Shown: positions 25,459 through 33,885, numbered from the stretch's first letter. The stretch is DNA of 36,852 bases from an uncultured Lachnospiraceae bacterium (GCA_947174665.1 CAMWJV010000021.1:1-36852), one strand, 5' to 3'. Notes: generated from the letters alone by a model not told the origin. Translations and numbers: made by a program.

Positions 25459-25632
25459 ATGAATCGGTTTGAGTATATTGTGGCGGACATCGATGGCGAT
25501 TATGCCCACCTGAAGCGGACGGACATCGAATCGGATGAGCTGAAACTGGTGGCGCGGGCTCTTTTGCCCCCGGAGATTACGGAGGGAACAAGGCTTCTCT
25601 ACGAGTGGATGTCTTACAGTATTATGGAGTAA
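25459..25632 (+). CDS. Small DUF3006-like protein
   Basis: 57 residues. MNRFEYIVADIDGDYAHLKR, then VARALLPPEITEGTRLLYE, follow the DUF3006 outline: an aromatic strand, D/E-GDYA, a second strand, then LPxxxxEGxxL. These small beta-rich proteins have no known role. GAAAGGGAGA precedes the ATG. The stop is nine bases before the first glycosyltransferase, and its last codons hold that gene's ribosome site, so the two are coupled. It is the first gene of the envelope operon. Confidence 0.75.
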   Translation: MNRFEYIVADIDGDYAHLKRTDIESDELKLVARALLPPEITEGTRLLYEWMSYSIME

Positions 25633-25640
25633 CAGTTGTT

Positions 25641-26474
25641 ATGGTTAATGTTTTATTGTGCGGGAACAAAAAAGTTTTTGACGGCGCGCTGACGCAGTTG
25701 ATTTCGATGACGAACAGGACGCATGAGGCGATACATGTGTTTGTCATGACAATGGAACTGACCAGGGTACGTCAGGATTTTACTGCGATCACGGATGAGC
25801 AGATTGCTTTTTTGAACAGTGTGATTCAAAAAAAGAGTCCCGGCAGTCTGGTGGAAAAGCTGGATGTGACGGAACTGTATGAACAGGAGTTTCATAAATG
25901 TGTCAACGAAACAGCGTACTGTACTCCCTATACGCTGCTGCGCCTTTTGGCGGATATGATTTCGGAGATTCCGGATAAGCTGCTGTATCTGGATATTGAT
26001 ATTATGATTGCTAACGATATTAAGCAGCTTTGGGATATTGATGTGACGGATTATGAGTATGCTGCAGTAAAAGAGAAGTATGGCTGCTGGCTGATCCGGC
26101 CCGATTATTTTAATGCGGGAATGCTTCTCTTAAATATGGCAAAGATAAGGGAGACAGGACTGTTGGTGAAGGCCAGGGAACTGATTCGGACAAAGAAGCT
26201 TTTGTTTGCGGACCAGTCCGCCATCTTCAAATCAACCACCAAAAAGAAACTCATTCCCAGAATTTACAATGAACAGTCCAGATTTAACAAGAAGGATACG
26301 GTGGTGTGCCACTTTTGCAAGAGGCTGATGTTTCGGCCATACCCGCATACGGAAAATTATAAGCAGTGGCAGGTGGATGAAATTCACAAATATCTGCATT
26401 GCCACGCCTTTGACGCGGATTTGGAGGAATATCTGGCCCTGAAGGCAGAGTTTGAAAGTAATTACAACGATTGA
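25641..26474 (+). CDS. Glycosyltransferase family 8 protein (first copy)
   Basis: 277 residues of a GT-A retaining glycosyltransferase. The metal-binding DxD is in KLLYLDIDIMI; FNAGMLLLN and FADQSAIF are typical GT8 blocks. VVCHFCKRLMFRPY replaces the usual IHFxGxxKPW. It transfers a sugar from a nucleotide-sugar to an unknown acceptor on the cytosolic side. ATG 25641 follows GGAG at 25626. The in-frame ATG at 25605 lies inside the DUF3006 gene and has no ribosome site. It shares only general GT8 blocks with the next gene and has diverged strongly from it, so a recent duplication is unlikely. Confidence 0.9.
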   Translation: MVNVLLCGNKKVFDGALTQLISMTNRTHEAIHVFVMTMELTRVRQDFTAITDEQIAFLNSVIQKKSPGSLVEKLDVTELYEQEFHKCVNETAYCTPYTLLRLLADMISEIPDKLLYLDIDIMIANDIKQLWDIDVTDYEYAAVKEKYGCWLIRPDYFNAGMLLLNMAKIRETGLLVKARELIRTKKLLFADQSAIFKSTTKKKLIPRIYNEQSRFNKKDTVVCHFCKRLMFRPYPHTENYKQWQVDEIHKYLHCHAFDADLEEYLALKAEFESNYND

Positions 26475-26512
26475 AAGATACGCGCATTGCGGCGCACGAA
26501 TGGAGGCCGAAA

Positions 26513-27433
26513 ATGAAAATTCCTGTTTTTTTTGCGGTGGACGACGGGTATTGTCCCTTCCTTGCAGTGGCGATCCAGTCTCTGATTGACAATTCTTCTC
26601 AGGAGAATACATACCTGATAAAGGTGCTGAATACGGATATAAGCGAGGGAAACAAGAAAAAGATCTTAAAGTACGAGAGAGAGAATGTAGATATTGAGTT
26701 TGTGGATTTAAATTACTATATTCAGAAAGTAAAGGATAAGTTATACACCAGGGATTATTATTCCAAGACAACCTACTTCAGGCTGTTTCTGCCCAATCTT
26801 TATCCGCAGTATGACAAAGTGCTGTACCTTGACAGCGATATTGTCATTCTGGATGACATTGCGAAGCTGTACAATATTGATATGGGTGATAATCTGGTGG
26901 CAGCGGCACCGGATGATGTGATTCAGTTCAACGAGGTGTTTCAGACCTATGCGGAAAAGGTGGTAGGAGTAGCAAGCTATAAGAATTACTTTAATGCGGG
27001 TATTCTGCTGATGAATCTGGATCAGATGCGGAAGTTTAAGTTCCAGGAGAAATTTATATACTCGCTTGACAGGATTACCTTTGCGGTTGCCCAGGACCAG
27101 GACTATCTGAACAGGCTGTGCAAAGGGCGTGTGAAGCTGATCGAGAGGGTCTGGAACAGGATGCCCATTGCCGACCCTAAGATAAAGACAGAGAACGTAA
27201 AGCTGATACACTATAATCTGGCTTTTAAGCCCTGGCACTTTGAGGACATACTGTACAAGGAATTTTTCTGGATGTATGCCCAGGAGACAGAGTATTTTGA
27301 GGAAATTCAGAGGATTAAAGAGAATTTTACGGAGGAAGATCGTTTGAAGGACGCACAATCCCATGAGAAGCTGATCAGGCTTGCAAGGAGAGAATCGGAC
27401 TGTGTAGGAGACGACAGGAAGAACAGAAGATGA
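26513..27433 (+). CDS. Glycosyltransferase family 8 protein (second copy)
   Basis: 306 residues. IPVFFAVDDGYCPFLAVAIQ opens the nucleotide-sugar site, YSKTTYFRLFLPNL and KVLYLDSDIVIL carry the DxD, and YFNAGILLMNLDQM, DQDYLNRLCKG and VKLIHYNLAFKPWH complete a canonical GT8 set. It is closer to the textbook family than the first copy. GGAGG (26502-26506) places the start at ATG 26513. The C-terminal ~45 residues are charged and helical. It lies 38 bases after the first GT8 and 76 bases before the first acyltransferase. Probable roles are glycolipid or cell-wall polymer glycosylation. Confidence 0.93.
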   Translation: MKIPVFFAVDDGYCPFLAVAIQSLIDNSSQENTYLIKVLNTDISEGNKKKILKYERENVDIEFVDLNYYIQKVKDKLYTRDYYSKTTYFRLFLPNLYPQYDKVLYLDSDIVILDDIAKLYNIDMGDNLVAAAPDDVIQFNEVFQTYAEKVVGVASYKNYFNAGILLMNLDQMRKFKFQEKFIYSLDRITFAVAQDQDYLNRLCKGRVKLIERVWNRMPIADPKIKTENVKLIHYNLAFKPWHFEDILYKEFFWMYAQETEYFEEIQRIKENFTEEDRLKDAQSHEKLIRLARRESDCVGDDRKNRR

Positions 27434-27509
27434 AAAACGCCAGGCAGGCTTGCCGGCCTTGTGCAGGCGGTGTTCATTCAGATTAAGATATGGAGATTAA
27501 ACGGGAAAG

Positions 27510-28382
27510 ATGAGAGAGAACAGTTTGAAAGAGAATGTACCTGTGCCTGAAAAGGCACCGGATAGACTGGCCGTTCTTGCGAGGATTGAAGAGCTGGAGC
27601 GGGAGGGAAGGTTTGACGTGGACGCGGAGGAGGACCCGCCGACCCTGCCCCTGGAGCCGGATCAGATTGACTATCTGAGGGTGAAACCACTCAACAAGGC
27701 GAAAGTAAAACTTTCCTATGCCCTGGCTGGGAAGTTTCTGGACGGGCTGCTGAAGGACGGCAAGCTGATCCTGAAGGAAATCAGAGGGATGGAATACCTG
27801 AACGGGCTGACATCAGGAACCATTATTACCTGCAATCATTTTAACCCTTTCGACTGCTTTACGGTGGAGCATTTGTTCCGCATATCGGAGCATCAGGGAA
27901 AGAGGCAGCTTTTTAAGGTGATACGGGAGGGGAATTATACCAATTTTCCCGGATTCTACGGATTTTTGTTCCGCAACTGTAATACCCTGCCCTTGAGCCA
28001 GAATAAAAAGACCATGTATAATTTTCTTCGGGCGGTGGATACGATCCTGCAGAGGGGAGACTTTATTCTGATCTACCCGGAACAGAGTCTGTGGTGGAAT
28101 TACAGAAAGCCCAAACCCTTGAAGAACGGCGCGTTCAAGTTTGCCGTGAAAAACCATGTTCCCGTATTGCCTGTTTTTATTACTATGGAGGACAGCGATG
28201 TTTACGGGCCGGATGGTTTTCCGATTCAGGAGTACACGGTATTCATTGATAAGCCCATATATCCTCAGAGTGGATTGACGGAGCGGGAGCAGGTCAGCGC
28301 CATGCGCCAGGAAAATTATAAGGTTTGGAGCCGCATTTATGAAGAGTTCTACGGAAAACCGGTGGAATACACAACCGAGTAG
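27510..28382 (+). CDS. PlsC-like lysophospholipid acyltransferase (first copy)
   Basis: 290 residues. The acyltransferase HX4D motif is in TCNHFNPFDCF (~112). NTLPLSQNK and the YPEQSLWWNYRKPKP block follow, with AVKNHVPVLPVF for the last strand. An N-terminal acidic extension of ~60 residues (ELEREGRFDVDAEEDPPTLP) precedes the domain. It would acylate a lysolipid or glycolipid from acyl-ACP or acyl-CoA at the membrane. GGGAAAG precedes the ATG. The second acyltransferase starts at or just before its stop, a tandem arrangement that suggests a shared pathway. Confidence 0.9.
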   Translation: MRENSLKENVPVPEKAPDRLAVLARIEELEREGRFDVDAEEDPPTLPLEPDQIDYLRVKPLNKAKVKLSYALAGKFLDGLLKDGKLILKEIRGMEYLNGLTSGTIITCNHFNPFDCFTVEHLFRISEHQGKRQLFKVIREGNYTNFPGFYGFLFRNCNTLPLSQNKKTMYNFLRAVDTILQRGDFILIYPEQSLWWNYRKPKPLKNGAFKFAVKNHVPVLPVFITMEDSDVYGPDGFPIQEYTVFIDKPIYPQSGLTEREQVSAMRQENYKVWSRIYEEFYGKPVEYTTE

Positions 28383-29196
28383 GATTATTTATTATAGGGA
28401 TGAATTGAATGAGGAATTTTCCGAGGCACAGATTGTACCCAGAGTTATCGACAAGGATTTCCGGTATTTTCACGGAAGACTTTGGAACTTCTGTTCTCTG
28501 GCGGTGCAGAATGTGCTGAGTATGCCAATTAAGTTCCTATATCAGAAATTAAAGTTTCATTTAAAATATGTAGGGAAAGAAAAGCTGAAGGAGTGCAATA
28601 ACAGGGGATATTTTATATACGGCAACCACACGCAGCCCTTTGCGGACACTTTCATTCCAAGTGTGGCTAACTACCCGCACCGCAACTTCTTTATTGTCAA
28701 TCCGGAGAATGTTTCTATGCCGGGGCTTCGTGTGCTGGTGGAGATGCTGGGAGCGATTCCCATTCCCGGTGACATGGGCGGCATGAGAAATTTCGTGAAG
28801 GCTGTGGAGGATAAGATTCAAAGGAACTGTTCCGTCACCATCTATCCGGAGGCCCATATCTGGCCCTATTACACGGGAATCAGGCCCTTTAAGGCAGTCT
28901 CCTTTCAGTATCCCGTAAAATTGGACTGTCCGGTTTATGCCCTGACAAACACTTATCATCGGCGGGAAAAAAGATGTGGCTGCATCTCTCGGTCACAAAA
29001 CAGGAAGAGTGCAAAGGCCGATAAGGTGGATATTGTCACTTACATTGACGGCCCTTTCTATCCGAATGGCAGTCTGAAGCCGAAGGAGCGGCAGCAGGAG
29101 CTGCGGGACCGGGTGTATCAGTGTATGGTGGAGCGCAGCAGGGAGAGCGATTATGAGGTGATCGCATACAGGAAGGCGGAAGAAAAACCAGAATGA
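28339..29196 (+). CDS. PlsC-like lysophospholipid acyltransferase (second copy)
   Basis: 285 residues as written. The acyltransferase motifs are YGNHTQPFADTF and TIYPEAHIWPYYTGIRPF. The first motif has five residues between His and Asp instead of four. One hydrophobic helix (FCSLAVQNVLSMPIKFLY) precedes it. The start is uncertain: ATG 28339 overlaps the first copy by 44 bases without a clear ribosome site. Relatives as I remember them begin near the IIYYRDELN stretch (28384 on), where only ATT and TTG codons exist. A terminator follows at 29208. It is the last gene of the operon and probably acylates the same product as the first copy at a second position. Confidence 0.86.
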   Translation: MKSSTENRWNTQPSRIIYYRDELNEEFSEAQIVPRVIDKDFRYFHGRLWNFCSLAVQNVLSMPIKFLYQKLKFHLKYVGKEKLKECNNRGYFIYGNHTQPFADTFIPSVANYPHRNFFIVNPENVSMPGLRVLVEMLGAIPIPGDMGGMRNFVKAVEDKIQRNCSVTIYPEAHIWPYYTGIRPFKAVSFQYPVKLDCPVYALTNTYHRREKRCGCISRSQNRKSAKADKVDIVTYIDGPFYPNGSLKPKERQQELRDRVYQCMVERSRESDYEVIAYRKAEEKPE

Positions 29197-29207
29197 AATA
29201 ACCAGAA

Positions 29208-29236
29208 TGAGCGCCGGAGAAGGCGCTCATTTTTTT
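29208..29236 (+). terminator. Terminator of the GT8-PlsC operon
   Basis: TGAGCGCC pairs with GGCGCTCA around GGAGAA, followed by seven T. Confidence 0.93.
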
Positions 29237-29276
29237 ACCTGTCAGTTACAAATACTTACCTCTTGTGCAATGCCTA

Positions 29277-29304
29277 TTTACAGCCTTTGAATTCTCTGTA
29301 TACT
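29277..29304 (+). promoter_or_regulatory. Promoter of the LytTR-LiaF-ABC operon
   Basis: TTTACA (29277-29282), 16-base spacer, TATACT (29299-29304). The start would be near 29311, giving a ~70-base leader with a hairpin. Confidence 0.55.
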
Positions 29305-29352
29305 GTAATTGTAAACACCTGATACATAAAAATTATGGCAGTAGGAAATACA

Positions 29353-29371
29353 GTCGCAGCAAAGCTGCGAC
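29353..29371 (+). repeat. Perfect 8-bp hairpin next to the LytTR ribosome site
   Basis: GTCGCAGC-AAA-GCTGCGAC. The stem ends two bases before GGGAG (29374-29378), so it may influence translation, or serve as a DNA operator. It has no T tract. Confidence 0.75.
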
Positions 29372-29383
29372 ATGGGAGTTTGT

Positions 29384-29845
29384 ATGAAGGTCAAAATCGA
29401 GATTGTGGAGGGGCTGGAGGAGGAAGAAGTGGTTATTCGCTGCGGAAGCCTGAACGACTCCGTCATCAGCCTTCAGAATTATCTGTCAAAACAGAATAAC
29501 GGCAAACGATGCCTGCTCCTGGCTGACGGAGGTACGGATTTCTTCATACCCATGGAGGACATCTATTTCTTTGAGACGGAGGGGCGGGAGATAAGGGCGC
29601 ACACGGCGGATAAAATTTTTTCCTGCGGCTACAAGCTATATGAGCTGGAGGAGATGCTGCCGGGAAGTTTTATGAGAATCTCAAAATCCACCATTGCCAA
29701 TCTGGATTATATTTATTCCATTACAAGGAATCTGACGGCATCCAGCATGGTGGAATTTAAGGGCAGCCTGAAAAAGGCCATGGTGTCCAGAAGCTATTAT
29801 AAGCTTCTGCTTGAACGGTTGAATGCGAGAAGGCTTGGACGATAG
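29384..29845 (+). CDS. Stand-alone LytTR DNA-binding regulator
   Basis: 153 residues. A short N-terminal strand-helix part (IEIVEGLEEEEVVIRCGSLND) precedes a LytTR domain (~48-150): IPMEDIYFFETEGREIRAHT, LEEMLPGSFMRISKSTIANL and GSLKKAMVSRSYYKLLLE. There is no phospho-receiver domain. Such LytTR proteins are often paired with a membrane protein that controls them. ATG 29384 follows GGGAG by five bases; the ATG at 29372 would place that site inside the gene. The LiaF-like membrane gene begins 16 bases later and an ABC exporter after that. It probably controls its own operon. Confidence 0.92.
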   Translation: MKVKIEIVEGLEEEEVVIRCGSLNDSVISLQNYLSKQNNGKRCLLLADGGTDFFIPMEDIYFFETEGREIRAHTADKIFSCGYKLYELEEMLPGSFMRISKSTIANLDYIYSITRNLTASSMVEFKGSLKKAMVSRSYYKLLLERLNARRLGR

Positions 29846-29861
29846 AAAGGAGAGCAAAGCG

Positions 29862-30581
29862 ATGAAGGGCAAGTTTGAGTTTAAAGTAAACAAGGGTGGT
29901 AATGTATTTTGGGGTATTCTGTTCCTGCTGGGAGCAGCGGCATTTTTGGTGAGCAAACTGGGAATTTTGGAGGGCATCGGATTCTGGTCTATTCTGTTTA
30001 CCATCGGATTGACAGGAATTTTTCTCAATGGTCTGGTCAAGAGAAGCTTTGGTCAAATGCTGTTTTCGCTGGCATTCATGGTGATCGTCAATGATGAATT
30101 TCTGGAACTGGAGACCATCACGCCCTGGCCGGTGCTGGGGGCGGCGCTGCTTGGTACGATCGGCTTAAATCTTTTGTTTCCGAAGTTTCACAGGACAAAA
30201 AGTTATAAGCTGATTGCAGGCGGAGAGCACAGGGTAGGGGACACTGTCTCGGGAGGTGACGTTTTCTACGAGAATGCCTTTGGCAGTGCGGTTAAGTATG
30301 TGGTGGGTGAAATATCTCATGTACAGGTGGACAATGCCTTTGGCGCCATGGAGGTTTACTTCACGGATGCCGTTCTTAAGGAGCATGCGGCAAGGGTATA
30401 TGTAGATTCTGCCTTCGGCAAGGTTACCCTGTATGTTCCGAGAGGGTGGAAGGTAGTAGACAATGTGACACGGGCATTCGGTGCGGCATACTCGGACTAT
30501 GAAAATGATTCTCAGGGGGAGAATACCCTGTATATATCAGGGGATATTGCCTTTGGCGCGTTGACGATCCATTCTATCTGA
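29862..30581 (+). CDS. LiaF-like membrane protein with cell-wall-stress type C-terminal domain
   Basis: 239 residues. Three to four membrane helices (~12-105: VFWGILFLLGAAAFLV, FWSILFTIGLTGIFLNG, MLFSLAFMVIV, VLGAALLGTIGLNLLF) are followed by a beta-helix-like domain. Its repeating pattern is NAFGSA, NAFGAMEVYF, SAFGKVTLYVP, IAFGALTIH. This is the C-terminal layout of LiaF/YvqF proteins, which inhibit the LiaRS stress system. Here the partner is a LytTR protein and no histidine kinase is present. It is likely the membrane control unit for that regulator. AAGGAGAG precedes ATG 29862. The ABC gene starts 38 bases on. Confidence 0.87.
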   Translation: MKGKFEFKVNKGGNVFWGILFLLGAAAFLVSKLGILEGIGFWSILFTIGLTGIFLNGLVKRSFGQMLFSLAFMVIVNDEFLELETITPWPVLGAALLGTIGLNLLFPKFHRTKSYKLIAGGEHRVGDTVSGGDVFYENAFGSAVKYVVGEISHVQVDNAFGAMEVYFTDAVLKEHAARVYVDSAFGKVTLYVPRGWKVVDNVTRAFGAAYSDYENDSQGENTLYISGDIAFGALTIHSI

Positions 30582-30619
30582 GGGAGGATTTAAGCGGAGC
30601 ACGCAAGGGGGATATAATA

Positions 30620-32329
30620 ATGAATAAAATAAATATTAAAAGATACAGACAAAAGTTTTATGAGAAAAACAAGTTAAATTATGTTTTAACAATTGTTGCT
30701 ACCATTGGAGCAAGCGTCTCATCAGTGGTGCTGGCAGGTTTACTCAAGGAGCTCATGGACCTTGCCGGCGGCGGAAGTATGGAGGGGCTGAAACACTGTC
30801 TTGTGCTGACTCTTGTGATGGTGGCAGGATACTGTGTGGTGTTTCTTGTCCTGCGGTCCGCTAAATACAATTTTATGAGGAAAGCTGTGGCAGGTTATCG
30901 AAATCTGGCATTTCAGGACATTACGGCAAAGAGTATAAGTTCTCTTGGTAAAAATAACAGCAGTGATTATATATCGGCCCTGACAAATGACGTGACATCC
31001 ATCGAGTCCAAGTACTTATTGGCGGAATTCAGTATGCTGGAATCTCTTCTGACAGCGGTGCTGTCCCTTGTGCTGATGTTTTATTACAGCTGGGCCATGA
31101 CGCTGGCTGTGATCGGCCTCTGCATTCTGCCTGTGATCGTGTCTGTGATCTTCGGCAGCAGGGTTGCCGAGCAGGAGAAGCAGATCAGTGACTGTAATGC
31201 GGGCTTTGTGGCCATGGTGAAGGATCTGTTGAGCGGCTTCAGCGTTATCAAGAGTTTTCAGGCACAGGAAGAGGCAGGAACTCTCTATGCGGACAGAAAC
31301 GAGCATCTGGAGCAGGTTAAGTGCAGGCGGCAGAAGACAGTGAAGCTGATAGAGCTTATCTCTACTCTTGCAGGCATTTCCGTCCAACTGGGTGTGTTTC
31401 TTCTGGGGGCGTATCTGGCTATTAAGGGGCAGATCACGGCGGGAGTGGTGGTAGCCTTTGTGCAGATGATGAACTACGTTCTGGGTCCCATTAACCAGGT
31501 TCCGGTTTTACTGGCTGAAAGAAAAGCGGCGGCAGGACTGATAAAAAAACTGGCAGAGTGTTGTGCAGAGGACGAGGGCGAAAGGAAGACAGAGCTTGTG
31601 AGCGGCATAGGGGCAGGCATCCGGTTTGAGCATGTCAACTTCTCTTATGAGGAGGGAAAGGATGTGCTTAAGGATGTGAATCTTGAGTTTGAGGCAGGAA
31701 AGAGCTATGCTGTTGTGGGGGGTTCCGGCTCCGGAAAATCTACGCTCCTGAATCTGATCATGGGAAGTTATGACGACTATGAGGGCAGAGTCACCATGGG
31801 GGGAAGAGAACTCAAGGATGTGAATGCGGACAGCATTTTCGATGTGGTTTCCGTTATTCAGCAGAATGTCTTTATCTTTGATGACACTGTGAAGAGGAAT
31901 ATCTGTCTGTTCAAGGAGTTTCCGGCCGATGCTGTGGAGTCGGCGGCATCCAGGGCAGGACTGAAGGAACTGGTTGCAGAAAAGGGCTGGGATTACGGCT
32001 GCGGTGAAGGCGGAGCCCATTTGTCGGGGGGCGAGAAGCAACGAATCTCCATCGCAAGAAGCCTTCTAAAAGAATCACGGGTGTTATTGGTGGATGAGGC
32101 AACCTCCTCCCTGGATGCAGAGACGGCGGACAGTGTCACCAATGCCATTCTTGACATTGACGGGCTGACGAGACTGGTGGTGACCCACAGGCTGGACGAG
32201 AAAGCACTGAAAAGGTTTGATGGCATTATTGTAATGCGGAACGGGCGTGTGGCGGAGCAGGGAACCTTTGGGGAGCTGATGGACAAAAAGAATTATTTCT
32301 ACTCGCTTTATCAGGTCAGCAGAGAATAG
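30620..32329 (+). CDS. ABC transporter, fused permease and ATPase (exporter type)
   Basis: 569 residues. The N-terminal ~310 form a six-helix exporter domain; the ATPase follows with Walker A GGSGSGKST, Q-loop VIQQNVFIF, signature HLSGGEKQR, Walker B RVLLVDEATSSLD and H-loop VVTHRLD. The layout matches peptide, lipid or drug half-transporters that work as dimers. It has no peptidase domain. AAGGGGG precedes the ATG. It is last in the LytTR-LiaF operon and closed by a terminator. A single half-transporter gene suggests a homodimer. The likely role is envelope-stress detoxification; that is inference from the neighbours. Confidence 0.95.
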   Translation: MNKINIKRYRQKFYEKNKLNYVLTIVATIGASVSSVVLAGLLKELMDLAGGGSMEGLKHCLVLTLVMVAGYCVVFLVLRSAKYNFMRKAVAGYRNLAFQDITAKSISSLGKNNSSDYISALTNDVTSIESKYLLAEFSMLESLLTAVLSLVLMFYYSWAMTLAVIGLCILPVIVSVIFGSRVAEQEKQISDCNAGFVAMVKDLLSGFSVIKSFQAQEEAGTLYADRNEHLEQVKCRRQKTVKLIELISTLAGISVQLGVFLLGAYLAIKGQITAGVVVAFVQMMNYVLGPINQVPVLLAERKAAAGLIKKLAECCAEDEGERKTELVSGIGAGIRFEHVNFSYEEGKDVLKDVNLEFEAGKSYAVVGGSGSGKSTLLNLIMGSYDDYEGRVTMGGRELKDVNADSIFDVVSVIQQNVFIFDDTVKRNICLFKEFPADAVESAASRAGLKELVAEKGWDYGCGEGGAHLSGGEKQRISIARSLLKESRVLLVDEATSSLDAETADSVTNAILDIDGLTRLVVTHRLDEKALKRFDGIIVMRNGRVAEQGTFGELMDKKNYFYSLYQVSRE

Positions 32330-32345
32330 TGAGCGGTTGACTGAG

Positions 32346-32379
32346 AAGGGCTGTCGTGTTAAACGGCAGCTCTTTTTGT
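32346..32379 (+). terminator. Terminator after the ABC transporter
   Basis: AAGGGCTGTCGT pairs with ACGGCAGCTCTT with two G-U pairs and a short loop, followed by TTTGTT. It separates the ABC operon from the eCIS-linked genes. Confidence 0.78.
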
Positions 32380-32445
32380 TGGCCTTTTCGCCTTTTTCAT
32401 TTGTTTTTTGTCCAATACAGTTGCAGAGGGCAAGAGTACATTATT

Positions 32446-33219
32446 ATGATAAACAAAAAGTACTGTGCGGATGTCGGAGCAATTTGCCCCTGGTGTCAAA
32501 TACGGTATAGGGAGCAGGGTGTGGACGAAAGATACGTGTGTGCGATTGCAAGATATATGATAAGTCTTTTTTACAGGGAAGACCGTTTTAAAAAGGCAAA
32601 ATATTACACGGAGGACATGGTATGTATTGCACCCGGGCATCAGGAAAAAAGTGACTGTCATATTCTGCACAGAGAATGCAGGATTTGCCTGAACAGGCCG
32701 GATGCCGCATCCGTTGTGGGCAGTTATCGGCTGGTCAGTTCCTCGGACAACGGAGGAAGGAACGTGTCGCTTTGCCGCTATTCGGCCCTGCTGCAGTACA
32801 TGTGGGGAACTCCCAGGCTGACCATGCTTCATATATCGGAGGAGCCGGGGAGGGTATTTCGCCTGACGGATGTGGTGGAGCACACTTATTTTCTGGGCGA
32901 GGAGGAAATTTTGTATCTGGAGTCCGGTCACAACCGCGTCTTCTGGCATACCGGAAAGGAGACCGTGGAGGTGACGGGTACGCTCCTGCATACAGAGAGC
33001 AGACTGCCTGACAGCTTTGTGAGAATACATAAAAGCTTTATTGTAAACAGTCTGCATGTGGCGGGAATCAACCGCTGTTATGCGGAGCTTTCTAACGGGG
33101 AGCGGCTGCAGATACCCGTAAAAAGATATACGGATGTGAAAAGAAAGCTGATAGTCAAAAGAGAATGTGAAGCAGAGAGGTGGCGTTATCATGGACAGCA
33201 GTCAGGCTCACAGAATTGA
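32446..33219 (+). CDS. LytTR regulator with cysteine-rich N-terminal domain (eCIS-linked)
   Basis: 257 residues. The last ~100 are a LytTR domain: GEEEILYLESGHNRVFWHTG, LPDSFVRIHKSFIVNSLHV, SNGERLQIPVKRY. The N-terminus has no receiver domain. It holds eight cysteines in 81 residues (7, 14, 17, 32, 60, 71, 78, 81), including CPWC and CRIC pairs, with His 72 and 75 beside them. That suggests a bound metal or Fe-S cluster, or a redox switch. ATG 32446 has only a distant GAGGG (15 bases), so the start is not certain; the upstream 30 codons of the open frame overlap the previous terminator. It overlaps the DUF4255 gene by 29 bases, so it is coupled to the injection-system genes and probably controls them. 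Confidence 0.88.
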   Translation: MINKKYCADVGAICPWCQIRYREQGVDERYVCAIARYMISLFYREDRFKKAKYYTEDMVCIAPGHQEKSDCHILHRECRICLNRPDAASVVGSYRLVSSSDNGGRNVSLCRYSALLQYMWGTPRLTMLHISEEPGRVFRLTDVVEHTYFLGEEEILYLESGHNRVFWHTGKETVEVTGTLLHTESRLPDSFVRIHKSFIVNSLHVAGINRCYAELSNGERLQIPVKRYTDVKRKLIVKRECEAERWRYHGQQSGSQN

Positions 33220-33826
33220 CAGAACCGGCGCGGCCGGCAAAAACGGGCCGAACGATGAAGTGGATTCGGAGGTCAGAGTTCCTGTTGATGACGAAATCCT
33301 TCTCACAGGTAAATGCCTGCTTGAGTTGCTGCGGGACAATCTCTGCCCCGGATATGTGAGGGACAGGGACAGCATCCTGCTGACGGCACCCTGGGAGGAA
33401 GAAGATTACAGGGTTGGTGTTTATCTTTACGACATACAGGATTATTCCCTGGCCGTTGCAGCGACCGCTGACACGGGCGGAAATATCCTGCGGTTTCCGC
33501 CTAAGGTCGTGGAGCTTTCCTACATGCTGTTTTGTAATGAGAAGCATCGCTTCGGCGGTCTGCAGAGAGAGCGGCTGCAGGGTATTTTGAATGAAATGAT
33601 CCGCACACTGCATGATAACCCGACGCTCATACGGGAGGACGGGGAGAAGGTGGGCATCTCTTTCCTGTGTGAGAGTGTGGAGTTCAAAATCCGCCTGTGG
33701 GGAAGCTTTAACCAGCCACTTCAGCCGGCGGTATACCTGCGGGCAGCGCCCGTGACCGTTGCATCCGCCAGGACACGAAAGGTGAACAGGGTAATGGAGA
33801 GAAATTACGGTCTGGAAAGGATGTAG
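33191..33826 (+). CDS. DUF4255 / Pvc16-like eCIS protein
   Basis: 211 residues. The middle reads as a DUF4255 domain: LLTGKCLLELLRDNLCPG, YRVGVYLYDIQDYS, FPPKVVELSYMLFC, LQGILNEMIRTLHDNPTL and ISFLCESVEFKIRLWGSFNQ, with YLRAAPVTV at the end. In extracellular contractile injection systems (PVC, Afp) this protein caps the sheath/tube end. The N-terminal ~30 residues are polar. GAGAGG fits ATG 33191; the GTG at 33167 would include the ribosome site. It overlaps the LytTR regulator and leads to the AAA+ ATPase. No sheath or tube gene is found next to it. Confidence 0.85.
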   Translation: MDSSQAHRIDRTGAAGKNGPNDEVDSEVRVPVDDEILLTGKCLLELLRDNLCPGYVRDRDSILLTAPWEEEDYRVGVYLYDIQDYSLAVAATADTGGNILRFPPKVVELSYMLFCNEKHRFGGLQRERLQGILNEMIRTLHDNPTLIREDGEKVGISFLCESVEFKIRLWGSFNQPLQPAVYLRAAPVTVASARTRKVNRVMERNYGLERM

Positions 33827-33885
33827 TTTAATGTTCCTGTCGGTATGAATGTTTTCTAAGGCTGAAGTGTGAAGGGAGACGGTTT

